DNA of 64,000 nt from Cardinalis cardinalis (GCA_014549065.1 JACDOX010000165.1:678758-742757); one strand, 5' to 3'. Positions 23,693-36,207 are shown, numbered from the stretch's first letter. Numbers and translations: made by a program. The notes: generated from the letters alone by a model not told the origin.

Positions 23693-23897
23693 GATATATA
23701 TCCATATATCCATGTATCCATATATCCATATAATGTCCATATATCCATATATCCATATATCCATATATCCATATATCCATATGTCCATATGTCCATATAT
23801 CCATATATCCGTATATCCGTATATCCATGTATCTATATGTCTATATATCTATATATCTCTCTCTATATATATCTATGTATCTATATATCTATATATC
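23693..23897. repeat. (ATATCCAT)n octamer microsatellite
   Basis: A tandem array of the octamer ATATCCAT over about 200 bp. It drifts from left to right: clean CCAT units, then GTCCAT and CCGT variants near 23780-23825, then TCTAT units from 23830 onward. A break at about 23728 shifts the register. Because 8 is not a multiple of 3, the array is open in several frames and gives repetitive pseudo-proteins on both strands; these are not genes. Confidence 0.95.
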
Positions 23898-26800
23898 TTT
23901 TGAAGAAATATCACTTTCCCAGCTATAGTTAACTGAAAATCAAAATAATATATTGCTTTGAGGTCAGCTTTTAGTTCCANTGAGATATGATGTTCTAGCT
24001 GGAGGAGGAAATTTATGAGTGTGAGCTGGGTGTGAGAAGAATACCTCAAGAGATGGTTTTCTTCATTATTAATATGGTTTTTGGATATTCTGTGATTATT
24101 TATAACTAAAAAGTGTGTTTTGCATCAAAGGCAATTATGCCAGTTAACAGCATGCTCAGGCTATGATAATTGACTGAACAATCTTATAATACTTTGCCCC
24201 TTTCAAACCTGTTGCTTGGATACCACTTTCTTTGAACTATTATGTACCTTGCTGAAAATTAAGTAGTAAAGAAAAGGTTTTAGCAGCTCTTTCCTTTGTC
24301 TTTTCCATCAACTCTATATAATAAAATACTTTCAGAAGTGGAGACAAAGGGTTGGGGCTTTCTGGCAGCAAAGTACTGACAGAAAGAGCTGGGAAATGCA
24401 ACTCATGTACAATCTGAATTCAAACCTTTGTTTTCTAGATATGTTGTTGGGTTTTGTTTTCTCTTGCATGCAAGCTTTTCCTCCCTTTTCCAAGAGAATT
24501 TGAGCTTGAGATGCAATGAAGCAATTCTCAAATTGCAGTCATCCAAAAGTAACTGGATAATGCATCCAGGTAAGTCTCTCACTAATGAGAAGGGTTTGTT
24601 CCCTGCTCAGCTTTACTTACTCACTAAAATATGTAATCTAAAATTGTGTGGTAGCATTTGTGATTTGAAGGTTTTATATAATGAAGGGTATTTTTCTTCT
24701 CCATCTAAATGCCAGGTATTCTATTATATCCTGCCATGAACTGCTGTGATTTCTTTAAGCTGTGAGCAGCTGCTTTATCTGCATGCACAATCCTCTCAGA
24801 AACAACAGAGGTATCTATTTCAAGGGCTTAGATTTGCCTACAGGACTCATTTGCTGGAAACCTCCAGGTCTGTCTACCCAGTTTCACTTCACTCTGATGC
24901 ACATGAGAAGAAGGGTTGGGAGGTGAGTGATCTGGTTGGCTCAGCAGGCAAAGTCTTTAGAATCACCTTTTTCTGGGATCATTTTACCATCTGAGTTGAG
25001 CTTAAGCTGAGGACTTATGTGACATCGCCAGCAGAAAACATGAAGCCTTTGCAGTGAAGATCCAACCTCTGATCAGGGAAGTCACTTGTTTACAGGAAAG
25101 ATGTTGACTCCAACCCTGGGTCCTGTTGGACCTAGATTAGGAAAAGAGATATTTATTAGAGATTTGTCCCAGTGAGGATGGCTTTTCCTGCCCTCTGGAA
25201 GGCAAGGAAAATCTGTCTGTTCCCTGTGACCTCCTGTGTGCCTGGGAAGGGTTGTCCTGCCCCAGGGAGGGTTGTCCTGCCCACCNCCCAGAGAGGTGCA
25301 GGGATGACTGCCAAGGACTGGCACAGACTGGATTTTGAGAAGCAGCNCCTCCCACAGTGAGTGAAAAGTCAGGACTTTGGTGCAGCTCATTGCTCCAGCG
25401 GGTGATGGGGCAGAGCTGCAAGCACAGCTACAGTCCAGCTGTCTCCTGTTTCAGCTCCTCTCTGCTTCCTGTCATCACAAAAGTGAGCAAAGCAGAGGGA
25501 AAGTTCTTATCTGGGTACAGGGTTGGACCACAGACATCTCCCAGTCTGGATCTGGGGAATTGCCTGTGATCTCTAATGCAAAGGGAATGTTTTGTAGCTT
25601 TATGTTCATGGCTGAGCCATTCAGCAGCACTGCTGAAGTGACTCACAGCAGTGCTGAGACTGTGACTCACTGCTGCATCCTTTCTGGAAAGACACTAATC
25701 CTCCTTTCCTGCTGCTTGGGCTGCNTTGGGAACCACAACATTAAGGACTGAAAGGCACATTTATTAAATGACACATGCCAGGACTGNGTTTTGTTTGTAA
25801 CAGTGAGGAAGTGCTTTGTGGCCTCTCTGCTGTTGACTAGACACTGACACATCTGGCACCCAGGCACCAGAGGATGGAGGGATCTGGGCATTTATTTCCC
25901 TGGTTAGATCTGGGTGTCAAGCCTATTTCAGTGAGTCTTTGGGCTGGAATCCAGAGTTTTTCTTAACTACCAACATCTGTCAGATGTCAACTCCCTGAAT
26001 CCACCCTTCCTGGTCATGCTATTTTAAGGCACTTGTATTTTAAATACTACTACTAGTACTAATAAAACCCTTATAGATTTTTCTCTGAGTAATTTGTCCT
26101 CAAGGGACTTGGAAGCCCTCAGGTTTCTTCCTGATCAGTGACAGGATGTGGTTTATCCACTAGGAGTCATCCAACCTTTTGCCACACAGGCAGTCTGGCC
26201 AAAAGCCTTTGGGATTGCTGGTGGAGCAGAGGAGCTCTGCCCTATGAATGCAGTAAGTGGTAATTCTGCTTCAGCTGATTATTGGTGCAGCTCCTGCCCT
26301 AAAGTGGGAGATTTCTGTTCTAAACCAACACTTGTTGTTGGTTGTGGTCTCTTGGAGCCTTTGCTAGAGCAGGAATGATCTTGCATGCCCTTCATGTCTA
26401 CAGATATTTGAAGAAGGTGTCTTTATCAGAGCTTATCTCCCTGGCTCCAGTTACAGTGGAGAGAACAGGCATTGCTGGGTGTGATTTACCTGACATNCTT
26501 TATCTTCCTTCCTTAGGATGAAGCAGTTATGTCCTGGGAAGCAGGATGAAGCAGTTATTTATGCCCTACCTGTTTCTCTCAGTAATTTGTAAAATAGCTC
26601 TTGGAAGAATCTGTACTGAGTCAGGTGACCAACACCCACATTTACTCAATAAATAAGCTCTCAAATGATATTAATCCATGGAAATGCCAATTAACTCTGT
26701 TACCACAACTCTCTCCCAGGGCTTGAACTTTGCATGTTTTTAAAACTAATTAGGGGTATGATAATCTAGGGTTTTTTTTAGCCAGCAGTATGTGTGGTTT

Positions 26801-28066
26801 CTTCTTCCTTGAGGGAGNGAGGCACATTTGTACCTCTGTCTGCACTGGTGTGGCTGCACTGATTCACTCAGCTGTGCCAGTGTTTCTAATTATAGCTGTT
26901 AAAAATTGTAGAAGGTTTTCAAACAACTCCTCTGTGCAAGTACCTACACACCCTGATCAATAGAGTCACCTTAGCTGGAGGAGTGACCTCTGCCTTGAGA
27001 CTCATTCGGGCACCAGAATGTGCAAGTTTCAACAATTTCTATTCTTAAACTATGAAGGGATGTGTGAGGCAGGGTCCTTTCTGATGAGGAGAATGNGTTT
27101 GTAATGTTTGCTTTGTGTATTAAAAAGTTTAGAAATCTTGAAATAAAAATTATGGCAACTCAAAATCAAATTTTTCAGGGTGAGAAGGTTCTTCATTTTC
27201 TGCTTGTTGCTGAAGTTTTTGAGTGTTGTTTTCAGGCTGAACATTGATAAAATTAAAAACAGCCAATTTTTTCTTAACAAATATCTTTTATTAAACAGAA
27301 TGGTGGTAAAGAAAATGTNGGTAAGGCAAAATCCATCTCAGCAACAGTCTCATTTTTGAAGCTTTCTGCTGCTACATGAAAAAAGTGTAAAATAGAAATC
27401 AATATTAATTTAAAAATTTTATCTCCCTAAAATATTAAATAAGGATGTAGTTTAAAAGCAGGAAAAGTATAAGGTTGGTGTTTNACTGAAGTGCTGCTCA
27501 GCCCTGCAGCAATTTCACATGTGACAGGTGAAATTGGAGGCTGGGCATGAGCCAGNCAGGGATGGTCAGGGCATCCTGTGAGCCTGAAGGGGGCTCACAG
27601 GGTCCTGCTTCCTACCAGGGATTCATATGGATTTTGTTTTCACATGAACCATGTGAAGGTGGTGTAGCAGATGTTGGACTTCCAGCCATTAACAATTTTC
27701 ACCTTTGATGGCACAAGGCTGTTCCATCCCACAGAAACACAAGTTCACTTGAATTCCCACGCTGCCCATCTGCCTGCATTTCAAAGTTTGCTACCTTATT
27801 AACTGGTGAAATATGTTCATTATAATAGCAGCAATGAGAAGCATTTAAGTGCACCTCAAGCAGTCAAACCCCAAAGATTTAAATCTGCAAAACCCATCTG
27901 CTCCTAACTCAGGAACTCAACATAAAATAGGAAGGTGGGAAGGATTCCTATATTAAGTTTTGCAAGCACTTGCTTTCAGCCTTGGGGACATTGGAATTTC
28001 ACTTGGAAGTGCAAGACAAGCCAACTTTTAAATTTTTTATTTTATCTTCAGTTTGACTGGGCATCA

Positions 28067-28102
28067 TAAGTTCATGGGTACTGCTAAGTTCATGGGTGCT
28101 GC
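28067..28102. repeat. 18-bp tandem duplication, two units
   Basis: taagttcatgggtactgc is followed immediately by a second copy with one difference. This is a small slippage or repair duplication. Confidence 0.9.
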
Positions 28103-29801
28103 TATTTTTGCTCAAGCTGATCATTCAGTTCTCAAAGCACTCTAAGAGCTCTCCAAGTTCTAGAAATTTTAGGTTCAGCTCTTTTCTCTATCTCAGAATT
28201 ATCAGTGGTGCCTATCTAAACTGCAAGTCCATTTTGTGCCAAAGGTGGCCATATTGAATATTAACTTTAAAAATAAAAATTTGGGTCTGTAACTCCCGAA
28301 GTTTGTAGGTGTTTCATTGCAGATGAAAATAATGCATCATTCAAAACACAAGTCTTAATGATTGAGTTTATTTGTCCTGCCTGAAATATGTGTAGGACTA
28401 TTCAAATTTAAAAAGTAAGATTATCTTTTAGGACTGTGGAGAAACTCCTCCTTCCCTTCAAGANGCAACATGTCCTCTAGTGGAAGACATCTTTCTTTTA
28501 AACAGCAAATAATATTTATAATAACTGTCTAGGTTTGGAGAATACCTTGGTTGCTGGAGTTGCCACTTTTCTGAGCTCTGTGAATTCTGAGCTTTTAAGT
28601 AAGCTGAAATTTATTTTTAAAAAAGGATGCTTCCATTGTAATCAGATAAATTTTCCTCCCTTCAAAAATCTATCTGTTGCAAACAAATAAACAAAAAAGT
28701 CCTGTGAAAAAAGTAATAAATGTTAAGTCTCTTCTCTTATTTGTTTTTCATGTGGGATATTTCTCTTGTGCCTGCAACTGCCCTTTCTGTGCAGAAAAAT
28801 GCCATAATTTGGTGGCTCAGGTGTTGTCTTGCAACCAAAAAACCTGGGTTCTCTCCCCACAGGGTTTCCAGCTATTGCATCAAAGAAATGGCAGCAACAA
28901 AACCAAAAAGAGATGGCTCTCGCTGCTGAAAAAATCAGTATAGAAATTAATTTGCCCATCTTTGATACCAAGCTTTTCTTCAACACCTACCCTAAATGCC
29001 TTTGCTGCAAGGAGGGGTGGATGCGTTGTGCTTGTTGCAAGGCTATGCCAAGGCAGAGTTTGTGGGGTTGTGTTCAGAGCTGTTTTAATCTGTTCTGGAA
29101 GTCTGTTTCTTGCCACAGAAAATCTAATCACACTGTTCTCTGCATGAGTGGTTCAGAGAATCCCTCTGTATCTTTCAAAGTGGAAATTCTCCTTGCACTT
29201 CCACTGCCTAGCAGTGCATGGTGGAAAACTCAGCAGGAGGAGCAGCCTCCTCATACCTGCCATCCTGGCCTGCTGAACTATGATTTTTTTCCCCCATTTC
29301 TGCATTTAAATCTTGTTTTTTGGTGGTTTGCAGATACATCTCTTGCTTCCCACATAAATTCCAACAGTATGACCAGATGTCTGCTTGGTTTCTCTCACCA
29401 CCCTTTACAGCCCTAATCCAAAATGTTTTTAACACCAGCCACAAATGGATCGTGTGNTCGTCATGCAAATTACCTCAAGCAGATAGCCAAAACATTATCT
29501 CATGCTNGCCTAGATGTTACAGTGCTCAAATGCTCCCTCAGGATCCTGGGCAGATGTCTCTGNGCTTTCTGACTGTCCTCTGGGATGGGCAAAGTCAAGC
29601 CTCAGCCATTTCCCCATGTAGGAAATGTCTCGTTGGAATGGAGGCTACTTAATAACAGGAATTTATTTCTTGGTTGCACCTTCACCCAGGGGGATGCAGA
29701 TACCAGCCACAAAAGATGTCCCTGAAGAGGAAGATTTCATTTAAGTGGCTTATAGGAGGGAGAAGGTGATCATGTTGGTGTCATTCCAGCTGTTTGGAAG
29801 T

Positions 29802-29869
29802 CCTGCCACCTTTGGGGCTGTTCTGCCTGTTGGCAGTGGGAGCAGAACAGCCCAGGGCTCACAGGCAGA
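29802..29869. other. Inverted repeat able to form a hairpin of about 68 nt
   Basis: A perfect 12-bp inverted repeat (gggctgttctgc at 29815-29826, its complement at 29842-29853) encloses a 15-nt loop. An outer 5-bp pairing (ctgcc at 29803-29807 with ggcag at 29865-29869) extends the fold across an internal loop. The size resembles a microRNA precursor, but the internal loop is large and nothing else supports a microRNA. Confidence 0.55.
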
Positions 29870-31055
29870 TCTGAAGAGCACAAGGATTTTGCCCTAAGAA
29901 TCTGAGTCTTTCACTCACCTCGATAAATTCTTGAAAGTTGGGTGCTGGGCTGTGAAACCCACCTAGGTAGGTGCCCTGCTCACCTACCGCTGGCCTGCTC
30001 ATCGTCCTTATTATTTTTATTTTTTATGTGTATTTTTCTATTTGTAAAACTTTAAACTTTGTTAAACTTTCTGAGATTCATGGTTGGAAAGTGCTGCTTA
30101 AAAATTGAGTTGCTCTTTCTGCTACTTGGTTATTTTTTTTTCCCAAGGCCTGGGTGAGATTTGAAGTTTGANTTTGCGTGCAGAAGTTGTATTATTTGTT
30201 TTGTTTTGTTTTCCTAACCACTTCCACATGCAATCAGGTTTTATTGCCAGCTGCTCTCCATGGTTGGTCTCTGGGGAATGTAGGCTCCTGTTTGTTGTTA
30301 AACTCATAACAGTTGGTTAGTTTAACTTTTTTCAAATGTTAATTTGTCAGGTTTGGGTTTCCACCAGTTGTCTTTACCCAACCAGAGGTGGGCAATGGAA
30401 TAAGCAATGATGTGTAGAAAGGGATCATCAGAACCTCAAATTCCTGTAGAGGGAGAAATGGGCAAGTTTATCACCATTTTTGCATTCTTTCTATATTAAA
30501 ATTAAGTATCTTGGAATTTTTCACTTCCCACAGAGCAGGAACATGAAATTTCATTTAATTAATAAAAGAAAGATTTTTATTTCNCAGTTTTAAGCAGAAA
30601 AAGACAGGGCTGCCTGTGATGATTGCAGCAGGGAGCCTGTGAGCCCAGACATGCTGCTCACCAGGGAAGCTCCCAGGGAGGCCAGGAGCTAGCAGGAAAC
30701 CAGCCAGGTTTCCCTAGGAAGTGTGTTTGCTCGCTGTTAGAAGATTTGATTNAATCAATCTGTTCCTGCAGAATATATATGCATATTTTTCAGGAACTGG
30801 CATTTTCCTATGGAAAAAAAGAAAAAAGTCTTGCTGAGTTAAAATTGGAGATTAGTGAGCATGCTTCTCTAGCTGCATTGGTGAGAAAGCCACGTGTACT
30901 TTGTAAATGTATGTAAATATATGACCATCCATCATAGAGTTAGGCAGCTGTACCAGACCTCTAAAATGCAGCCTATGGATGACATAAATTATCCTTAAGG
31001 ATTTTTTTACTGTTATCTGTCCACCTAAAGCTAGCACTGGAATGAGCANACTATT

Positions 31056-31703
31056 TGTCAGAACCCAGGACATCCCTCTGGCTGTCCTGAGCAGCCAAGA
31101 TCCCTGCCAGGGGCNCAGAGACCCTGGCACAGAGCCCAAGGTGCCCCTGTGGGTTTGANTATGACCTGTGGAGCAAGTTACCAACCTTAGATGAAGATCT
31201 GCAAGCCACGACAGTTTAAGTGAATGATAGTGAATTTATAGGTAGAATGATAGTGAATTTATCACAAGGTGAAAAAGTAGATTTTGGGGTTTCTGGAATG
31301 GGGGTTCAGGGGGCAAGATGGAGGGAACTGGCTGTGTCCAGCCTTTCTCCTTCTTCTTCTTGGCCTCCATCTTCTGCTGAGATGTTGGCACTTTTAGATT
31401 GGTTTAGAGTAGAAGCTCACTGTCTAACATAGGTGATAGGTATTGGAAAGGAATTGTAAACACTGTACACGTAGTTTTTAGTATAAAAACATAACACCNC
31501 CCCGGGGGCAGGCAGAGTGCCTGGACTGTCCTGCTGAACAGACCTCAGCTGGACAGGAGAAAGTGTTTGATAGATAAGGAACAAAAAACAACCTTGAGAC
31601 TGAGAACTGAAGAGCTCTGACTCCTTCTTCAAGCNCCANGCTGGGAAAAGAGACTTTCTTAATTTTCTTGGGGTCACTCTGACCAGCGAGAGATCCCGAG
31701 NCA
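31056..31703 (+). mobile_element. Solo LTR of an endogenous retrovirus (ERVK-like)
   Basis: A full-length solo LTR of 648 bp with perfect 6-bp flanking duplication and TG/CA ends. A TATA box (tataaaaa) lies at 31482-31489, setting the plus orientation; the GC-rich start of the R region follows at about 31499-31510. No canonical AATAAA is visible downstream, only an A-rich stretch near 31581-31590, so the polyadenylation signal may be lost. U3 holds an 18-bp direct duplication (31222-31239 and 31245-31262, 23-bp spacing). No gag, pol or env remains. From memory it matches a songbird ERVK LTR family. Ambiguous bases at 31113, 31159, 31499, 31635, 31639 and 31701 fit a multicopy sequence. Confidence 0.88.
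31222..31262 (+). repeat. 18-bp direct duplication inside LTR U3
   Basis: gaatgatagtgaatttat appears twice, 23 bp apart. Duplications in U3 can copy transcription-factor sites in retroviral enhancers; here that is inference only, and the unit may be a feature of this copy or of its family. Confidence 0.85.
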
Positions 31704-31709
31704 ACTATT

Positions 31710-34472
31710 GGGATATTTTTCTACCTTGCAGGGAAAGGCTGTGTGGAAATGAGACCCCAGAGAAAGCAAAAGAAGAAGCCCAAGGCAGTAATAGTGAGAA
31801 CATGTGTAGCCTCTTCAATTTTGCATATTCAGTGTGACAGCTGGGAGCCCTGTGCATTTCCCTGTGGAATTTATTCTTTTAAACCAACCTTCTGATTGTG
31901 GGCTTGACCCCACGGTGCCAGCAGCTGGAAGACTCGAGGAACTGGGCATCTGCTCTGGATTTAAGCATCAGTTATTGGTACCAGCTGACAGAACCCTGAG
32001 CACTGGCTGCTTTTCCAGCAGCCTGGGGGCTCTACTGTCCTCAGACAGATGACAATGGTTTGGAGAGCAGTGGCCAAGCTGCTGTGGTGCCAGCATGGNC
32101 ACCACAGGAGGGACGGAGTGGGGCTGAAAAGAAGGAGGGTTTGGGGCAGAGTGGGGTAGCATGGCCCATGTTCAGCCCCTCAGGAATTCCCACTGGGCAT
32201 TCCAGAGGAAGGCACATGGAAGGGCTTCAGTGAAATCAGGACAAGAGCAGAATGTCTTACCCCAGGCACCAGACAGGAGCTGAAGCGATTTCTCCTGTCC
32301 TGGCAGGTATGATGGACAAAGCTCTGTGGGTCCCATCTACTGTTCAGTGTCTGGGAATCTAAACACCATCNAAACCAGATTTTTTTTTCACACAGGCTGT
32401 TAAACAGAGATGAACTCTTGCAAGGGTTTGCATATGGACACCTTTCTACCCTGTGCTTGCTCAGAAGACTCTCTCTAGGTAAGGAAGGAAAGGGTTTAAG
32501 TCCTGAGTGAGCTCTGGAGATCCTGCAGCATTTCCTACCCTTCCCCTCACATTCTTGCCCTGTTGCTGTGGCTGTAGGCTTTTCTAGAGAAAAACTGCAT
32601 TTACGTGGGGCCACACATCCAGTGCTCCAGCTCCACCTCACAGGGAGGGAAGANGAGCTGTGGTGGAGGAGGATGAAGCCTGTCCATGGCTCTGTCTGGT
32701 GGGGCAATGTGGGTGGGAGGAGTAGGACTGGAGCTCCAATTCTCTGTGTGTGGAAGTGACGAGGAGTCTGATCCCCTCAGACAGAGCAGTGGCACTGCCT
32801 GATGTGAAGGCTTTACTATCTAACCATTAGATGAAATCATCTAGCTTCTAGATGCAGGAAATAAAAGACAGCTTGACTTTATGAANTTTTACCTGTGTAA
32901 AGCTGCTGCCCTCGTTGTCCTGGCTGAAGAGAGCTGTGTTTAGTCCTCAGCTGGGACTTGGTTTGTGTTTTAATAGAAACACTTTGTAAATACCTTGTCC
33001 CACNGCACTGAGCCCCACCAGTGACTCAGTGCTGACTCAGAAGAGGAGGTTCCACCACTGAATCAGCCACAGAGCTGTGGGACAAGGCGAGGTTTCCCTT
33101 GGCTCTGTNCATCCAAACTGTGATCAGACCTGCAGATCTACTCAGCTCGTTGGGTGGGATGAGGTCACAGCTCAAGAGGCTGAAGTCACATCAGAACATA
33201 TTTGTAATGAGAAAAAAAGAGAGATTTTCACAGACTTGGTTGTTTGTCCAGGGTGTAGAAGGAGGTGTGATGCAGGACACCCGGATTTGCAGCTCTCTGG
33301 ATGCTTATTTTAGAATTTTCTAAAGAGAAATCATCATTCACACTTCAGAAATGAGAAGACACAGGTACTCTTTGGGATCTTTGAACTGAAATACTATGTT
33401 AATATTTGTGTGATTCAGATTCTATTTTCCCTGCATGAGTTGCCTTCACAATGGTGGGGTTTGAGTTTTGTGGGCTTGTTTATTTTTTTAACTCACCGTT
33501 ATATCAACTGCACTTCTCATAGGGAACAGTGCAAGAAGCTAAAAGTTACTTTATGACTATGTAAGAGCTGGCATATTACTCACCTTTCTGAAATAAAATA
33601 ATAATGAATTAAATGGAATGATACTAAAAGAGGTAATTTTAAGTTGAAACTTCACAAAGAAATTTCATCAGATCTGTTATTCTGCAAAGTATTTCCCTGC
33701 AAAGGTGACTGGGAGAAGATCCCTAACACAGTATTTGACTACACCAGCATGGNGTGGGCTCCTTCAGCAACAGAACAAGTAAATCCTGTCCCTCTCACTC
33801 CTGCCATCTGTGGCTGCAGCAAGAAGAGTTGAATATTTGCTCCCCATTTATTTACTGCCATGATAAATTTAACAGGGACACTGCTGACCCTGTCTGGCCT
33901 CTGTTTTTGGTACTGGGCTGCCACACAGTGGCCTCCTTCAGAAACCTGGAGAATGGGAGCAGGAAGGGGGGATATCAAGTTGATAACCAGAATGAGCAAG
34001 TTCAGACGTCATGATTCAGTTTACAGTGTCTGTTAATTCTTACTGAGTGGGGAAGCAGAGTTTTGTTTTGTATAGTCCAAACAACAAGAAGAAACAAACA
34101 TGAGAACACAGAAAAAAGAGGTAGGAAACCCCTGAGTTAACTAACAAAAAGTTATTTCAAGAAATTTATAAAGGAGTTTGTATGAAAGTAGAAGAGTTTT
34201 CTCTGATTTACTAATACCTGCTTTCTTTTCTTTGCTACGTCCTCTTTTCTCCCTAGATACAGACAGCTAAAATTTAAAGCTTTTTCCCTTTAGATGAGCT
34301 CATGTTGGGAGGATGTTCAGGGTGGAGGTTTGGTTTTGTGCTGCTGGTAGGTTGAAGCACAGCCTCTCCTCAGGCAGCAGAGAAATCCTGTTTTGATCCA
34401 CACCTGGAACCTCTGCGATTTTAAATTTCAACTCAAGTGCACCCTCATGCAGATTCTGCTTTTGTAAAGTGT
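31710..34472. other. No gene seen
   Basis: Unique sequence with somewhat higher G+C at 31900-32760. Frames such as 32180-32707 (minus, 175 codons) and 33754-34014 (plus) cross ambiguous bases and lack splice support. Confidence 0.5.
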
Positions 34473-34645
34473 CTTAGAATGGTTTGGGGGCAAAAAGGAC
34501 ATTAAAATCCATCTTGTTTCAAGCTGCCTGTCATCAGCAGGGGTGCACACACTGTCCCAGCTTGCTCAGAGCCCCATCCAGCCTGGCCTTGAACACTTCC
34601 AGGGATGGGGCATCCACAGCTTCTCTGGGCACCCTGTGCCNCCAG
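34473..34645 (-). mobile_element. CR1 LINE fragment, 3' end
   Basis: The plus strand reads tcttagaatggtttgggggc at the start and then gctcagagccccatccagcc (34564-34583), ending in the segment cttctctgggcaccctgtgcc. This is the reverse complement of a CR1 3' end, so the LINE lies on the minus strand. It contains the same conserved segment as the copy at 14.5 kb. The 5' limit is approximate. Confidence 0.9.
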
Positions 34646-36032
34646 GAGGGAGGTGGGAATGGGGTCTACTTCATCCATTAGGATCCTTCCTGGATTGTTA
34701 CTTAGTAACTTTATAAAATGCAGGGTTTTTACTGGCCCATATATTGAGATTTTGACACCCTTCATTCCCCTCATGTCTTCCCCATCCCTGTGAGAAGAAA
34801 TCCATGGCAGGGGGTCAGTCCTGGAGGCTTCTAATGCACCTGACCCTGGCAGCCTTCAGTGACAAATTATCTGAGGCAACAGAAAATCTGACAGTGTGAG
34901 GCTCTCTGATTTTCTGACATTCCAAATATGCAGTTCAGACCATCAGGAACCCTTAAATGGAAGGATTTAGGAAGTTTGGACTTCAGTGGTGTTATGTGCC
35001 TGCAGTCAGACAAGTTGTGTTGGTTCATTAATGTGACTTATTGCCAAGTAAGGAAGCAGAAAGGTAGGAAAATTAACTCTGTCTGTAATAAAAGACTGTT
35101 TAAATCTTAAGAATAGTTGCATGTGATTATATGTCAGGTTTAGATCTATTATTTTCTGTATTCNTCTCTGACTGGAATGTTCTGTACCTGCTTGTTCTCA
35201 GAATAAGCATCCTGTGCCCCTTGGTTTGTCATAGNGTGAGGAGTCTGATGTTGTTTACAGTAGGTGGATGTGAAATATATTTCTGTAAAAGCTCTGGGAT
35301 CTTCATTTTAACACCTGCACATTAGNGTTTTAGAGTGGTGAGTGTTTCCTTGGTGAAATTATTGCTTGCTTTGTCATTGTGCTTATAAGGCTGGTTTTAT
35401 TTTGTCATAAATTCCAGAGCAGAGAAGCACAAGTGACTGAGGCAGTTGATGAAGGCAAAAATGTCCCTACTTGGGGAAATTTTATTTAATCTAATTTTCT
35501 GCCAATTAACACAAACTTCTGGTCACNTCAGTTCTGATGCTGAAAAAAAGAAGGATAAAACTAATCAAATAAAAACTTTGGTAAAAATCCTTCCTGCCCC
35601 TTCCCCAGGCTCAGCAGAAGTTTGATCAGCATTCACAGGAGCAAAAGCCTGGATGTAACAAATGAGAGCGGGATTGAAACTGCCATAAAGGGACANGGTG
35701 GGGCACCAGCTTTCCTGGATGTGTATTTTCAATAAAAGCAACCACTTTCTGCAACCTAATAGATGTCTCTTAATNGTCTGTTTATCTGAGAAATGGAGAA
35801 CAGGTTCATTTTGAAAGGAAAAGTCCATGCTGGGAAGTATGTGCTCTCCAAGCCCCAAAAGGAAATATACAGAGGAAACAAAATTCTGCATTTGACTGAG
35901 TGAGGTTTTTAGGGGCCTTCCTCATGGAAATCCCAGTGCAGTTAGCCAGAATAGAGATTATCAGAAAAAATTGATGAATTTTTTATGCGGAAATATGCCC
36001 GTGTGAGATCTTTTCCTAGCAATTTCACAAAG
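34646..36032. other. No gene seen
   Basis: AT-rich unique sequence. A 108-codon minus frame (35565-35891) crosses two ambiguous bases and is judged noncoding. Confidence 0.5.
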
Positions 36033-36110
36033 AATAAAATAAAATAAAATAAAATAAAATAAAATAAAATAAAATAAAATAAAATAAAATAAAATAAAAT
36101 AAAATAAAAT
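36033..36110. repeat. (AAAAT)15 microsatellite
   Basis: Fifteen perfect AAAAT pentamers (36036-36110) with a partial unit at the left. Lack of interruptions suggests recent expansion. It passes directly into a purine-only tract. Confidence 0.97.
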
Positions 36111-36207
36111 AAGGAAGGAGAAGGAGGAGAGGAAGGAGGAGAAGGAGGAGAAGGAGAAGAAGGAGAGGAGGAAGAAGAAGAAGAAGAAGAAGAAGAAGAA
36201 GAAGAAG

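Larger units (their letters stand above)
23898..31049. other. No gene seen; 7 kb of unique sequence
   Basis: No gene or transposon family recognised. The longest frame (28829-29416, plus, 195 codons) begins upstream of a fair splice acceptor (ttctctccccacag, ending 28861), but I found no matching donor and no known protein. Short tandem duplications are present: a 14-bp unit near 25248-25281, a 16-bp unit at 26515-26530 and 26543-26558, and an 18-bp unit at 28067-28102. A hairpin at 29802-29869 is listed separately. Confidence 0.5.
31050..31709. repeat. 6-bp target-site duplication around LTR
   Basis: actatt is present at 31050-31055 and 31704-31709, exactly abutting an element that starts TGTCAG and ends CA. 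Six base pairs is typical of ERVK-class (class II) integrases. Confidence 0.85.

Noticed and set aside
23600..23932. Repetitive open frames of the YPYIHIS type
   Set aside because: Produced by the ATATCCAT array, which is open in several frames.
28829..29416. 195-codon plus frame containing a fair splice acceptor at 28861
   Set aside because: The acceptor is good but no matching donor was found and the later part looks random; no recognisable protein. Kept only as a note for a translated search.
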